Below, piece after piece: positions 56,395 through 64,000 of a stretch of 64,000 bases of DNA (position 1 is its first letter; the number at the start of each line of letters is the position of its first letter). Below the pieces are notes generated by a model that saw nothing but the letters and a program-made list of their open reading frames with translations, searched no databases and was not told where the DNA came from. This stretch comes from Mongoliitalea daihaiensis (GTDB lineage: Bacteria; Bacteroidota; Bacteroidia; Cytophagales; Cyclobacteriaceae), in assembly GCF_021596945.1 (NCBI RefSeq), contig NZ_CP063779.1, forward strand, positions 561,501 to 625,500, in the 5' to 3' direction. A program made the translations under genes and the position numbers.

Positions 56395-57229
56395 AATAAT
56401 AGGAGCATTCCTACTAGTCCTGCTATTCCCGCTTCAGGACAGTTATGCCCAAAATCCATGGCAACAAGATAAAGGCGAGTTTTTACTTTCTCCATTTGTG
56501 AGCCATTACAGAGCGAGTTCTTTTCGTACCAGGAATGGTGAGCAAATCCCCTTCAATGACAACGGTCTTTTTCAAAACTACAATCCAAGACTTTACTTTT
56601 CTTTACCACTAAATGGCTATAAACTTAATCTATTTGGTTCTCTCCCACTTTTCGTAAATCAATTTGAAGACACACAGCAGAATCAGCGAAATGTAGACTT
56701 GGGGGATATCGAGTTGGGCGCTCGATTTCATGTAAAGCAAATGAAGAATCACTTCCTCATGGGGGCCTTTACTGCTTTTATACCAGCCTATCAAAACAAT
56801 CGACTCCCTTATGCAGGGTTTGGAAGGTTTGGGCTAGAAGGAAGAATCATAGTAGCGGGTAATTCTCCTTGGCTTGGAGAAAGTAATAATTTTCACAAAA
56901 TAGAAGCAGCTTTACGTCAATTTATCCCAAATGGACCTACACAAATTCGAGTATTTGCCTCCGAAGGTTATCGAATCAGACCTAAAATTGTGCTCCTAGG
57001 TGAAATTGATGGTTTATTTTCTTTCAGTGATGAAAGCGAGTTTTTCGAAAACAATCTCCAATTAGTCTCCGATTTCACCATGGTAAAAGCTTCTTTAAAC
57101 CTCGGATACGAGTTTACTCCGGAATTTGCCCTGTATGCAGGTGTATTTCATGATATTTTAAATAGAAATTCTGGAATAGGAAGCGGGTTCCAAATTTTCT
57201 CTATTGTTCGTTTGAAGTCAAAACCATGA
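56381..57229 (+). CDS. Outer-membrane beta-barrel protein of the EPS operon
   Basis: A 282-aa protein with signal peptide (IIGAFLLVLLFPLQDSYAQ). The mature part has repeated amphipathic strands (FLLSPFVSHYRASSF, LFGSLPLFVNQF, DLGDIELGARFHVKQM, MVKASLNLGYEFTPEFALYAGVFHDI), so it is a beta-barrel, probably 10-14 strands. It could be the exit channel for the polymer, but unlike BcsC it has no TPR domain. Overlap with both neighbours (14 bp and 4 bp) indicates strict cotranslation. Family not recognised. Confidence 0.7.
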   Translation: MHANKIIGAFLLVLLFPLQDSYAQNPWQQDKGEFLLSPFVSHYRASSFRTRNGEQIPFNDNGLFQNYNPRLYFSLPLNGYKLNLFGSLPLFVNQFEDTQQNQRNVDLGDIELGARFHVKQMKNHFLMGAFTAFIPAYQNNRLPYAGFGRFGLEGRIIVAGNSPWLGESNNFHKIEAALRQFIPNGPTQIRVFASEGYRIRPKIVLLGEIDGLFSFSDESEFFENNLQLVSDFTMVKASLNLGYEFTPEFALYAGVFHDILNRNSGIGSGFQIFSIVRLKSKP

Positions 57230-59142
57230 TAAAAAAGGAATATTACAGGAAATCCTTATTTCAAGAGGGAGCTCAACTCAACTCTATTCAAATTGCTGAA
57301 ATTGAGCAATTAGAAAAAAAGTTGAACCAAAGCTTTTTGAAAATCGCGCTGAATTTCGGATACCTCAGTAGGCGAAACTGGAAACAATCCTTGGTGAAGT
57401 ATGGGGTAGACTTGTATCAATTTGATTATAAAAATCTATCTGCTATTCCTAAAAAAGATATTGTTACAAAACATTTACATCAGTTTTTAGACGCATTGAT
57501 TTTCCCTATAGATCAGGAGGAAAACAAGCTTCATGTTGTTTTATCAGATCCATCTGATGGAATCAACATCAATCGGATAGAGATCTTATTGGGACAAAAA
57601 ATCGATAGTTTTGAAATTGCCGAAGACTTGGATATTTTAAAGGCACTCCATGTGACCTATGGAGAAGAATTTCTGGATAAAGCAGTTTTTGGAATCTATG
57701 ACAGCGATCGAGAAAGTTGTGCTATCGAAACATTTACAAAAAGACAGCTATTTTTTTTAGGTGGAATATTTTTGACTGGATTAGCATTATTTTTTTTCTT
57801 TCCCATTGGAACAGCCATTATCATTAATCTCATTTTAAATCTCTTATTGCTGATATCGATTTCGTTCAAGTTTCTATTGACATTGTATGGGTCAAAGTTT
57901 GAAGTTGCCCGGAAGATCAAACCAGAAGAATTAGATGGAATCACTGACGAGGAACTGCCTTTCTATACCATCCTTCTTCCTGTATTTAAGGAATCAGAAG
58001 TCATCCATAAATTGGTGTACAATCTCAAAAATTTAGATTATCCTCTAGAAAAACTAGACATCAAGTTATTGATCGAATCAGATGATGAGATGACTTACAA
58101 TGCGGTGAAAAACATGAATTTCCCCTGTGTTTTTGAGCCAGTAATTATTCCCTATGCACAACCCAAAACCAAACCCAAAGCGTGTAATTATGGCTTATAC
58201 TTTAGCAAAGGTAAATACTTAACCATTTACGATGCGGAAGATATTCCCGACAATAATCAGTTGAAGCTTGTTTACGCACTTTTCAAAAAGCTAAGCCCTG
58301 AATATGTAGTTGTACAATGTGCCCTCAACTATTTCAATAAAAAAGAGAATGTCCTTACACGATTATTTACACTAGAATATTCCTACTGGTTTGATTATAT
58401 GCTACCAGGATTGGATAACCTAGATGTGCCTATTCCTCTTGGCGGAACCTCCAATCATTTTCGTTTTGATAAGTTAATGGAACTTGGGGGCTGGGATGGC
58501 TTTAATGTGACAGAAGATGCGGATTTAGGACTTCGTGCCTATGCCAAATCCTACAAAGTTACTGTATTGGATTCGACGACCCTCGAAGAGGCAAACAATG
58601 ACTTCTTTAACTGGATTCGGCAACGTTCCCGATGGATCAAGGGCTATATGCAGACCTATTTGGTCCATATGCGCAATCCTTTACAATTGCTTAGAAAAGT
58701 AGGATTAAAAGGATTCTTAGGGTTTCAATTCTTCATTGGCGGAACATTTTTTACATTTTTAGTATATCCTATTCTATTACTTTTCCTGCTATTTATCCTG
58801 TTCCTATACTCAGGATTATTGGATACGATGGTGTTTTGGAGTGACCAACCAATCAGTGAACCGATGTTAGAATATATTCAATTATTTTTTCCAGATTGGC
58901 TCGTAGTTATCTCTGTTTTTAATTTTGCTGTTGGAAACCTCATGATGATCTATGTCAATATGATTGCAGTTTTTAGAAGAAAAGCCTATTCCTTGATGCT
59001 TTTCGCTCTCATCAATCCTTTCTATTGGCTGATGCATTCTATTTCAGCCTATAAAGGGCTCATTCAATTAATTACCAAGCCATTTTACTGGGAAAAAACC
59101 AATCACGGTCTTACCAAAGCTACTAAAGGTCCTGTCCAATGA
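57226..59142 (+). CDS. Processive GT2 glycosyltransferase with N-terminal GspE/MshEN-like domain
   Basis: A 638-aa membrane enzyme. The first 160 residues resemble the GspE/MshEN N-terminal domain (LNQSFLKIALNFGYLSRRNWKQSLVKYGVDLYQFD; FPIDQEENKLHVVLSDPSD), a fold that in several proteins binds cyclic di-GMP. Two membrane helices follow (about 174-215). The GT2 core (about 245-470) has YTILLPVFKE, the Asp pair in ESDDEM, the DxD-type DAED near 335, the TED of NVTEDADLGLRAY near 428 and QRSRWIKGYMQTY near 465, all as in cellulose or hyaluronan synthases. More membrane helices are at about 500-625. It should polymerise a sugar and extrude it. No PilZ domain is present. Confidence 0.88.
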   Translation: MIKKEYYRKSLFQEGAQLNSIQIAEIEQLEKKLNQSFLKIALNFGYLSRRNWKQSLVKYGVDLYQFDYKNLSAIPKKDIVTKHLHQFLDALIFPIDQEENKLHVVLSDPSDGININRIEILLGQKIDSFEIAEDLDILKALHVTYGEEFLDKAVFGIYDSDRESCAIETFTKRQLFFLGGIFLTGLALFFFFPIGTAIIINLILNLLLLISISFKFLLTLYGSKFEVARKIKPEELDGITDEELPFYTILLPVFKESEVIHKLVYNLKNLDYPLEKLDIKLLIESDDEMTYNAVKNMNFPCVFEPVIIPYAQPKTKPKACNYGLYFSKGKYLTIYDAEDIPDNNQLKLVYALFKKLSPEYVVVQCALNYFNKKENVLTRLFTLEYSYWFDYMLPGLDNLDVPIPLGGTSNHFRFDKLMELGGWDGFNVTEDADLGLRAYAKSYKVTVLDSTTLEEANNDFFNWIRQRSRWIKGYMQTYLVHMRNPLQLLRKVGLKGFLGFQFFIGGTFFTFLVYPILLLFLLFILFLYSGLLDTMVFWSDQPISEPMLEYIQLFFPDWLVVISVFNFAVGNLMMIYVNMIAVFRRKAYSLMLFALINPFYWLMHSISAYKGLIQLITKPFYWEKTNHGLTKATKGPVQ

Positions 59143-60701
59143 AACATAAAAAGTTATTGTATACCTTTTGTTGGCTACTTATTAGCTCACTTTACATCCT
59201 CCTCAGCTATTGGTTGCAGACACGAGGATTTTATAACCTAGAATCATATTTTATAGAGTACAAAAAGCTAATTCTCTGGTCCTATGACGAAAGCTTGTTA
59301 AGAACGTTCTATTTCACCAAACCCTTTTTACTCTACTTAGGATCATTCTTTTTAGGCTTTCCAACGCTTATGAATAGCACTTATATTTTTTCGGCTCTGC
59401 TGATGGGGGGGCTCACTAACCATTTGTTATTCAAAGCTTTTTCCAATCCATCCATTCCTATGTTTTTGGTTATTTATTTACTTTGTAGCCCTGTAGTGAT
59501 TTATGCTGGCATCTCAGGAGGAAGTCTTGCCCTCTATCTTGTATTTTATTATCTCTTTTTTAGCTTTATCATGAAGTATACCGAATCATTTTCGGTCTTT
59601 CACCTCACCTTAATTAGCATTTTAATCGGAATATTCATCTTTTTGGATATTGAATTTTTAAAGCTCTTACTTTTATTAATCCCGATTTTCTTTTTCAGTA
59701 GTTTTTATAAAGCCAAAGGAATTAATGGCACTTTTTATAACAGAGCTTCACTTATCCTTAGTAATGATTCTCAGCGGAGAAAATTCTTCTCAAGCTTTTT
59801 CTCTTCCATATTTGTTGCTGCATTTATCCCATTAATGGCTTTTCTAACTTTTCTAATTATCAATAAAGTATTTGCTGGAAACTGGTATTACTTTTTAGAA
59901 AGTTATGGAAATGAGTGGAACACCTATGCAACCACATTTCCATTTATTTATGACATCGAATATTATAGCAAGTTTATATCAGCAAATACTTCCTACTTCC
60001 TACTTCCTTTCTTACTACTGTCGCTTCTTGCGCTCTTTCAGGTGTTCAGCTATGGAGGAGTTAAAACCAAAAGCATACTTTTGATCTTAGCGATCCTTTT
60101 TCTACTATCTGAGGTGCAGGAACATAAGCTTGAAAAATTAACCGTTCAACACCTAAGCATGCTAACGGGAGCTGGAATTGTAGCGGCTTTCTTTTCTTTC
60201 GCAAAACCTACAGATAAATCCAAATTTCGAAGAATTCTTTTAGCTATTGCGATGATAGTCGGATTATTCTTAGAATGGATTTACTTCAGCAACAGCATAC
60301 AAAAAAGCGAATCTCTGTTCTTTAGTTCATTTACTGAGACTCAAAACAGTACACGCTTAGCAAGCAAAGCAAATTTTAAAGAATCATTTCGAGGTCTTAC
60401 CGCTGGAAGAATCCTGATAGATGATGCTATTTTTTATCCAGAATTACTTGAGTTACCTAGAAAATTTACTTGGGAAGGGCACTTTAGCTCTACATACCAG
60501 CATGCACTACAGCAACCAGAACTGTATGCCGACTACGTAGTAATGACCAAAAGTACACATCCACTGTACCTTGATGACATAGTAGCTACTGCATACAAGC
60601 GATTGGAAATGAATCAGGTACCTAAAAATCTTACACTGCTCTACGAAGACAGTCTATTCGAAATTTATCAAATCATGAGAAATCCCATTGCGCAAAAGTG
60701 A
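59139..60701 (+). CDS. Polytopic membrane protein of unknown function, EPS operon
   Basis: A 520-aa protein with about ten membrane helices in the first 390 residues, then a soluble C-terminal part (about 400-520) that may be extracytoplasmic. Phrases like YWLQTRGFYNLESYFIEYKKLILWSYDESLLRTFYF and NSTYIFSALLMGGLTNHLLFK recall glycosyltransferase 39/ArnT-type membrane enzymes in architecture, but I see no clear catalytic motif. It overlaps the GT2 gene by 4 bp and is followed by a strong terminator, so it ends the operon. It may add a substituent or help export. Confidence 0.6.
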   Translation: MKHKKLLYTFCWLLISSLYILLSYWLQTRGFYNLESYFIEYKKLILWSYDESLLRTFYFTKPFLLYLGSFFLGFPTLMNSTYIFSALLMGGLTNHLLFKAFSNPSIPMFLVIYLLCSPVVIYAGISGGSLALYLVFYYLFFSFIMKYTESFSVFHLTLISILIGIFIFLDIEFLKLLLLLIPIFFFSSFYKAKGINGTFYNRASLILSNDSQRRKFFSSFFSSIFVAAFIPLMAFLTFLIINKVFAGNWYYFLESYGNEWNTYATTFPFIYDIEYYSKFISANTSYFLLPFLLLSLLALFQVFSYGGVKTKSILLILAILFLLSEVQEHKLEKLTVQHLSMLTGAGIVAAFFSFAKPTDKSKFRRILLAIAMIVGLFLEWIYFSNSIQKSESLFFSSFTETQNSTRLASKANFKESFRGLTAGRILIDDAIFYPELLELPRKFTWEGHFSSTYQHALQQPELYADYVVMTKSTHPLYLDDIVATAYKRLEMNQVPKNLTLLYEDSLFEIYQIMRNPIAQK

Positions 60702-60709
60702 ACAAATAA

Positions 60710-60744
60710 AAACTTTTCCAAAGTTTGAAGCTTTGGAAAAGTTT
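60710..60744. terminator. Convergent terminator of the EPS operon and leuB
   Basis: AAACTTTTCCAAAG (60710-60723) and CTTTGGAAAAGTTT (60731-60744) form a perfect 14-bp stem with a 7-base loop. It serves the EPS operon on the + strand and leuB on the minus strand. Confidence 0.85.
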
Positions 60745-60757
60745 CATTCTTAGTGTA

Positions 60758-61819
60758 CTATAAATTAGCCGCCAACCAATCCCCTACCTCAGAGGTCTTG
60801 TAGACATTGCCGCCGTCAGCAATATCTTCTGTCACTACACCGGCCTCTAGTGAAGCATTCACCACGGCAGCTATTGCATCCGCTTCTGCCTTCAATCCAA
60901 ATGCATATTCAAACATCATCGCCGCTGAAAGCACCGTAGCCAATGGATTGGCAATATCTTTTCCTGCTGCTTGAGGATAAGAACCATGGATAGGTTCAAA
61001 CAACTTATTCTCCGTCCCCACAGATGCTGATGGCATCAAACCCATGGAACCAGAAATCACAGAAGCTTCATCTGTCAATATGTCTCCAAAGAGATTTTCT
61101 GTAATCAATACATCGTATGCCTTTGGCCACTGAATTAAGCGCATGGCTACTGCATCCACAAACTCATATTCAACCTTTACATCTGGATATTCTGGAGCTA
61201 TCTCCTGTACAGTTTCCCTCCACAAGCGGGATGTCGCCAATACATTCGCCTTATCCACACACGTTAGATGCTTTCTACGCTTCTGAGCTGCCTGAAAACC
61301 CATACGGGCCAATCGGGCAATTTCTTCTTTAGAATAGACATTGGTATCAAAAGCCTTAGTTCCTTGTTCATTTCTTCCCCTTGGCTCACCAAAATAAATC
61401 CCTCCAGTCAACTCTCTAAAAAAGACAAAGTCCACCCCCTCTACCCGCTCAAGCTTCAAAGGTGATTTATGAATGAGGGAAGGGAACGTGAATGTGGGTC
61501 GTACATTGGCAAATAAACCCAGTTTCTGACGCATGCGAAGCAAGCCTTGCTCCGGTCTCACTTTAGCCTTCGGATCATTGTCATATTTAGGGTCTCCTAT
61601 AGCTCCAAACAATACTGCATCTGCTCGAAGACATACTTCATGGGTAGCATCTGGATAGGGATCCCCCACCAAATCAATGGCAGCGGCACCAACAGGCGCT
61701 TCTTCAAAACTTACTTGATGACCAAATTTCTTGGCTACTGCCTCCACTACTTTTACTGCCTGAGCAATAACTTCAGGACCGATGCCGTCACCCGGCAGTA
61801 ATGCGATTTTCATTTCCAT
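60758..61819 (-). CDS. leuB: 3-isopropylmalate dehydrogenase
   Basis: A 353-aa enzyme with opening [20 protein letters not shown]. Family motifs are [10 protein letters not shown], the substrate-binding arginines in [34 protein letters not shown], and the metal and NAD site in [19 protein letters not shown] and [27 protein letters not shown]. It oxidatively decarboxylates 3-isopropylmalate in leucine synthesis. The start lies inside the end of the leuA-family gene (32-bp overlap). Confidence 0.96.
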   Translation of the reverse strand: MEMKIALLPGDGIGPEVIAQAVKVVEAVAKKFGHQVSFEEAPVGAAAIDLVGDPYPDATHEVCLRADAVLFGAIGDPKYDNDPKAKVRPEQGLLRMRQKLGLFANVRPTFTFPSLIHKSPLKLERVEGVDFVFFRELTGGIYFGEPRGRNEQGTKAFDTNVYSKEEIARLARMGFQAAQKRRKHLTCVDKANVLATSRLWRETVQEIAPEYPDVKVEYEFVDAVAMRLIQWPKAYDVLITENLFGDILTDEASVISGSMGLMPSASVGTENKLFEPIHGSYPQAAGKDIANPLATVLSAAMMFEYAFGLKAEADAIAAVVNASLEAGVVTEDIADGGNVYKTSEVGDWLAANL

Positions 61820-63401
61820 AGTCGCTTATCTTTTCTAAATTTTTATGTGCTGTTGCTTTAAATGAAGGCTTGGAATCCGCCAACTGCTCGATAATATTGA
61901 GCATTTTCTCAGTAGCTTTCAAAGCAGCTACCGTCTGATCAGGATCCAATCCTTTGGTTTTAAAAATTCTACCCATCTCCCAAGTAATGATGGTCTCCAC
62001 AAATGCATCTGTTTTACCGCCCGGAGGAATACTTACCTGATAGTTGACTAATTTGGGTAATTCCTTATTCAGGGATTTATAGATTTTCTTGATGGCTTTC
62101 ATAAAAGCATCAAATTGTCCATCACCCGAAGCTGACTCCTCGTATGATTCTCCATACACCTGCAATTTGACTTGTGCAGAAGGTCTTAGCCCTTTGGAAT
62201 GGCTCAGATTATAACTTGCTATGTGAATATGCTGGGTAATAGAGGTGTGCTGCAACACATCTGAGATGATATAGGGTAAATCCTCTGTAGTCACTCGCTC
62301 TTTTTTATCCCCCAATTCAATGATCCGCTGGGTCACTTTTGCCAAATCTTCCTGTTCCAAAGAAATTCCAAGCTCTTGCAGATTTTTGAGGATATTAGCC
62401 TTGCCTGAGGTCTTACCTAAGGCGTACTTCCGTTGCCTTCCAAAGCGCTCTGGCATCAAATCGTTGAAATAAAGATTTTTTTTATTATCCCCATCTGCAT
62501 GAATACCGGCTGTTTGGGTAAATACATTCTCCCCTACCACAGGTTTATTGGCTGGAATATGCTGCCCAGAAAACTGTTCGACCAACTTACTTACTCTGAA
62601 AATCTTGTGTTCACGTACATTGGATTTAAAGTCCGTAAAGTCCTTAATGACGGCTATCACCGATTCCAATGGTGCATTACCTGCTCGTTCACCTAGCCCA
62701 TTGACGGTGGTGTGAATACCACTGATCCCGCTAAAAATAGCTTCTAATACATTAGAAACCGATAAATCATAATCGTTGTGCGCATGAAAATCAAAATGCG
62801 TATCCTGAAACTCTGAAGTGATTAGCTTGATAAAGTGAGACACTTCTTTAGGAGAAAGCAAACCCAAAGTATCTGGCAACATGACTCTTCGTACATTCAG
62901 TTTGGCCAACATACCGATTAAGTCCATGGTATATTCCATAGAATTCCGCATGCCATTGGACCAGTCTTCCAGGTAAACATTCACGGTAATTCCTTTGCTT
63001 CGAGCATATAGTACACTTCGATGAATATCTTCAAAATGCTGCTCGGGAGTTTTCCGCAGTTGATGTACCAGATGGTTCATAGAACCTTTGGTAAGCAAAT
63101 TCATCACTCGGCCACCTGCTGCTACGATCCAATCCACGGAAGCTGGTGTATCTACAAATCCCAATACCTCCACACGGTCTAAAAACCCTTTATCCTTGGC
63201 CCACTGGGTGATTTTTTTGACCCCTTCCATCTCTCCGTCGGATACTTTGGCCGAAGCCACCTCAATACGATCCACATTGAGCTCCTCAAGCAGTAGCTTG
63301 GCAATCTGGAGCTTTTCCGAGGGTAAAAAGGAAACCCCCGAGGTCTGTTCCCCATCCCGAAGGGTGGTGTCCATGATTTCTATTTTTCGTTGATTTCCCA
63401 T
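61788..63401 (-). CDS. LeuA-family acyltransferase (2-isopropylmalate or citramalate synthase) with regulatory domain
   Basis: A 537-aa protein. The HMGL-like TIM barrel (about 7-275) starts [19 protein letters not shown] and contains [17 protein letters not shown] with the metal-binding HxH-type histidines, and [16 protein letters not shown]. The C-terminal LeuA dimer/regulatory domain (about 380-535) has [18 protein letters not shown] and [19 protein letters not shown]. Such two-domain proteins are annotated either as 2-isopropylmalate synthase or as citramalate synthase; the neighbours favour leucine synthesis, but CimA cannot be excluded. Confidence 0.85.
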   Translation of the reverse strand: MGNQRKIEIMDTTLRDGEQTSGVSFLPSEKLQIAKLLLEELNVDRIEVASAKVSDGEMEGVKKITQWAKDKGFLDRVEVLGFVDTPASVDWIVAAGGRVMNLLTKGSMNHLVHQLRKTPEQHFEDIHRSVLYARSKGITVNVYLEDWSNGMRNSMEYTMDLIGMLAKLNVRRVMLPDTLGLLSPKEVSHFIKLITSEFQDTHFDFHAHNDYDLSVSNVLEAIFSGISGIHTTVNGLGERAGNAPLESVIAVIKDFTDFKSNVREHKIFRVSKLVEQFSGQHIPANKPVVGENVFTQTAGIHADGDNKKNLYFNDLMPERFGRQRKYALGKTSGKANILKNLQELGISLEQEDLAKVTQRIIELGDKKERVTTEDLPYIISDVLQHTSITQHIHIASYNLSHSKGLRPSAQVKLQVYGESYEESASGDGQFDAFMKAIKKIYKSLNKELPKLVNYQVSIPPGGKTDAFVETIITWEMGRIFKTKGLDPDQTVAALKATEKMLNIIEQLADSKPSFKATAHKNLEKISDYGNENRITAG

Positions 63402-63404
63402 TGG

Positions 63405-63560
63405 TAGTTAACAGTGAACAGTGAGCAGTAAATAAATTAGGAATGTAAAATGATGAATTTTGAATTAGTGAGTAGTGAGTAGTTAATTAGGTGATTAGTG
63501 AATAGTTGATTAGTTGATAAGGTGAGCGGTGAGTAGTGTGAGTAGTGATTAATGGACAAG
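63405..63560. repeat. Degenerate GTGAGTA-type short tandem repeat tract
   Basis: Between leuD and the leuA-family gene the + strand has variants of a 7-8 base unit: AGTTAAC, AGTGAAC, AGTGAGC and then many forms of TTAGTGA(G), TAGTTGA and GCGGTGA. The tract contains frequent stop codons and no gene. Confidence 0.7.
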
Positions 63561-63588
63561 TTAAATACAGGCCCTATACACACAAGAC

Positions 63589-63679
63589 TTGAGTCTTGTA
63601 TCTTGAGTCTTGGCTCTTGCTTCTTGGCTCTTGCTTCTCGCCTCTCGCTTCTCGCCTCTCGCCTCTAGTCTATCGCTTC
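63589..63679. repeat. Degenerate heptanucleotide tandem repeat, 13 units
   Basis: Thirteen consecutive 7-base units can be read without gaps: TTGAGTC, TTGTATC, TTGAGTC, TTGGCTC, TTGCTTC, TTGGCTC, TTGCTTC, TCGCCTC, TCGCTTC, TCGCCTC, TCGCCTC, TAGTCTA and TCGCTTC. The constant features are T at 1, G at 3 in most units and TC at the end. It ends just before the leuD stop codon region. Confidence 0.8.
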
Positions 63680-63685
63680 TAAGTA

Positions 63686-64000
63686 TCATCCTTTCAACTC
63701 AAACTCCCTGATTTCTTCCTGCATATTCAAGAGGTAGTCAATGTCATCAAAGCCATTTTTCATGTTTTCCTTTTTGTAGACATTGATATCAAAAGACTCT
63801 GATGCTCCGGTCGAAGTCAGTGTAATAGTTTGTTGGTCTATATCCACTGTGACTTCTACAGAAGGGTCTGTTTCCACTGCATCAAACAAGCTTTGAGCAA
63901 AAGCAGGGCTGACCGTGACAGGAAGTACACCGATGTTGAGACAGTTGTTTTTGAAAATATCAGCAAAGAAAGAGGAAACTACACATCGAAATCCGTAATC
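63686..64000 (-). CDS. leuD: 3-isopropylmalate dehydratase small subunit (5' truncated)
   Basis: The gene continues beyond the right end of the window; 104 C-terminal residues are visible. They start GFRCVVSSFFADIFKNNCLNIGVLPV, a LeuD signature, and end DIDYLLNMQEEIREFELKG. LeuCD isomerises 2- to 3-isopropylmalate. A TTG at 63889 is only an internal Leu codon, not the start. Downstream on the minus strand come the repeat tract, the leuA-family gene and leuB. Confidence 0.9.
   Translation of the reverse strand, partial: DYGFRCVVSSFFADIFKNNCLNIGVLPVTVSPAFAQSLFDAVETDPSVEVTVDIDQQTITLTSTGASESFDINVYKKENMKNGFDDIDYLLNMQEEIREFELKG

Noticed and set aside
63405-63679. CRISPR array in the leuD-leuA gap
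   Set aside because: The repeats are 7-8 bases, contiguous and degenerate, with no regular unique spacers and no cas genes.

Overview
The window looks like chromosomal DNA from a Bacteroidota bacterium, most likely of the order Cytophagales and possibly near Algoriphagus or other Cyclobacteriaceae. The evidence is a PorP/SprF-type protein and a C-terminal type IX secretion sorting domain, the short Bacteroidota-type RNA polymerase omega protein next to bamD, coaBC, a DUF4835 gene and recN, many lipoproteins, a lack of strong Shine-Dalgarno sequences, and a good match to the Bacteroidota promoter (TTTG, 19 bp, TAnnTTTG) before bamD. The genus is inference. No rRNA, tRNA or CRISPR array was seen.

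Layout. 1-4.3 kb: end of a PorP/SprF gene, an M48 protease, a fused alpha/beta 2-oxoacid dehydrogenase E1 and an outer-membrane protein. 4.36-7.08 kb: an accessory segment between two gap-free 159-bp direct repeats (about 90% identical). It holds an internally deleted IS1595-type element, two paralogous 62-aa exported peptides with a CPxGDKYxC motif, and a lipoprotein resembling 6-bladed beta-propellers. 7.2-14.6 kb: an adaptor with two RND pumps. 14.7-25 kb: RlpA, a P-loop kinase pair, a flavin-binding protein, ClpB, a large hybrid histidine kinase and an M19 dipeptidase. 25.4-29.7 kb: acyl-ACP desaturase, pirin, a DUF4221 lipoprotein and a DUF2520 oxidoreductase. 29.7-33.6 kb: System I cytochrome c maturation genes ccmC-D-E-F, with a cysteine-type CcmE. 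33.7-42.8 kb: MscS channel, a large unknown exported protein, malate dehydrogenase, a cNMP-binding protein coupled to tilS, and an OstA-like protein. 43-50.5 kb: a T9SS cargo protein, the bamD-rpoZ-coaBC-DUF4835-recN run, fabI and a DUF2911 lipoprotein. 50.6-51.1 kb: a toxin-antitoxin pair whose toxin is broken. 51.1-60.7 kb: truA, a GH5 glycosidase, and divergently a tightly overlapping five-gene operon (sensor kinase, BcsB-like protein, outer-membrane protein, processive GT2, polytopic membrane protein). 60.7-64 kb: leuB, a leuA-family gene, a tract of degenerate heptanucleotide repeats and the end of leuD.

The two most interesting regions are the five-gene operon with its GH5 neighbour, which reads as a non-canonical synthase-dependent exopolysaccharide machine with its own sensor kinase, and the repeat-flanked cassette with the small cysteine-containing exported peptides. 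The rest is mostly Bacteroidota housekeeping and envelope genes: outer-membrane assembly (BamD, OstA-like), fatty-acid synthesis (FabI), CoA synthesis, DNA repair (RecN), tRNA modification (TilS, TruA) and leucine synthesis (LeuA family, LeuB, LeuD).
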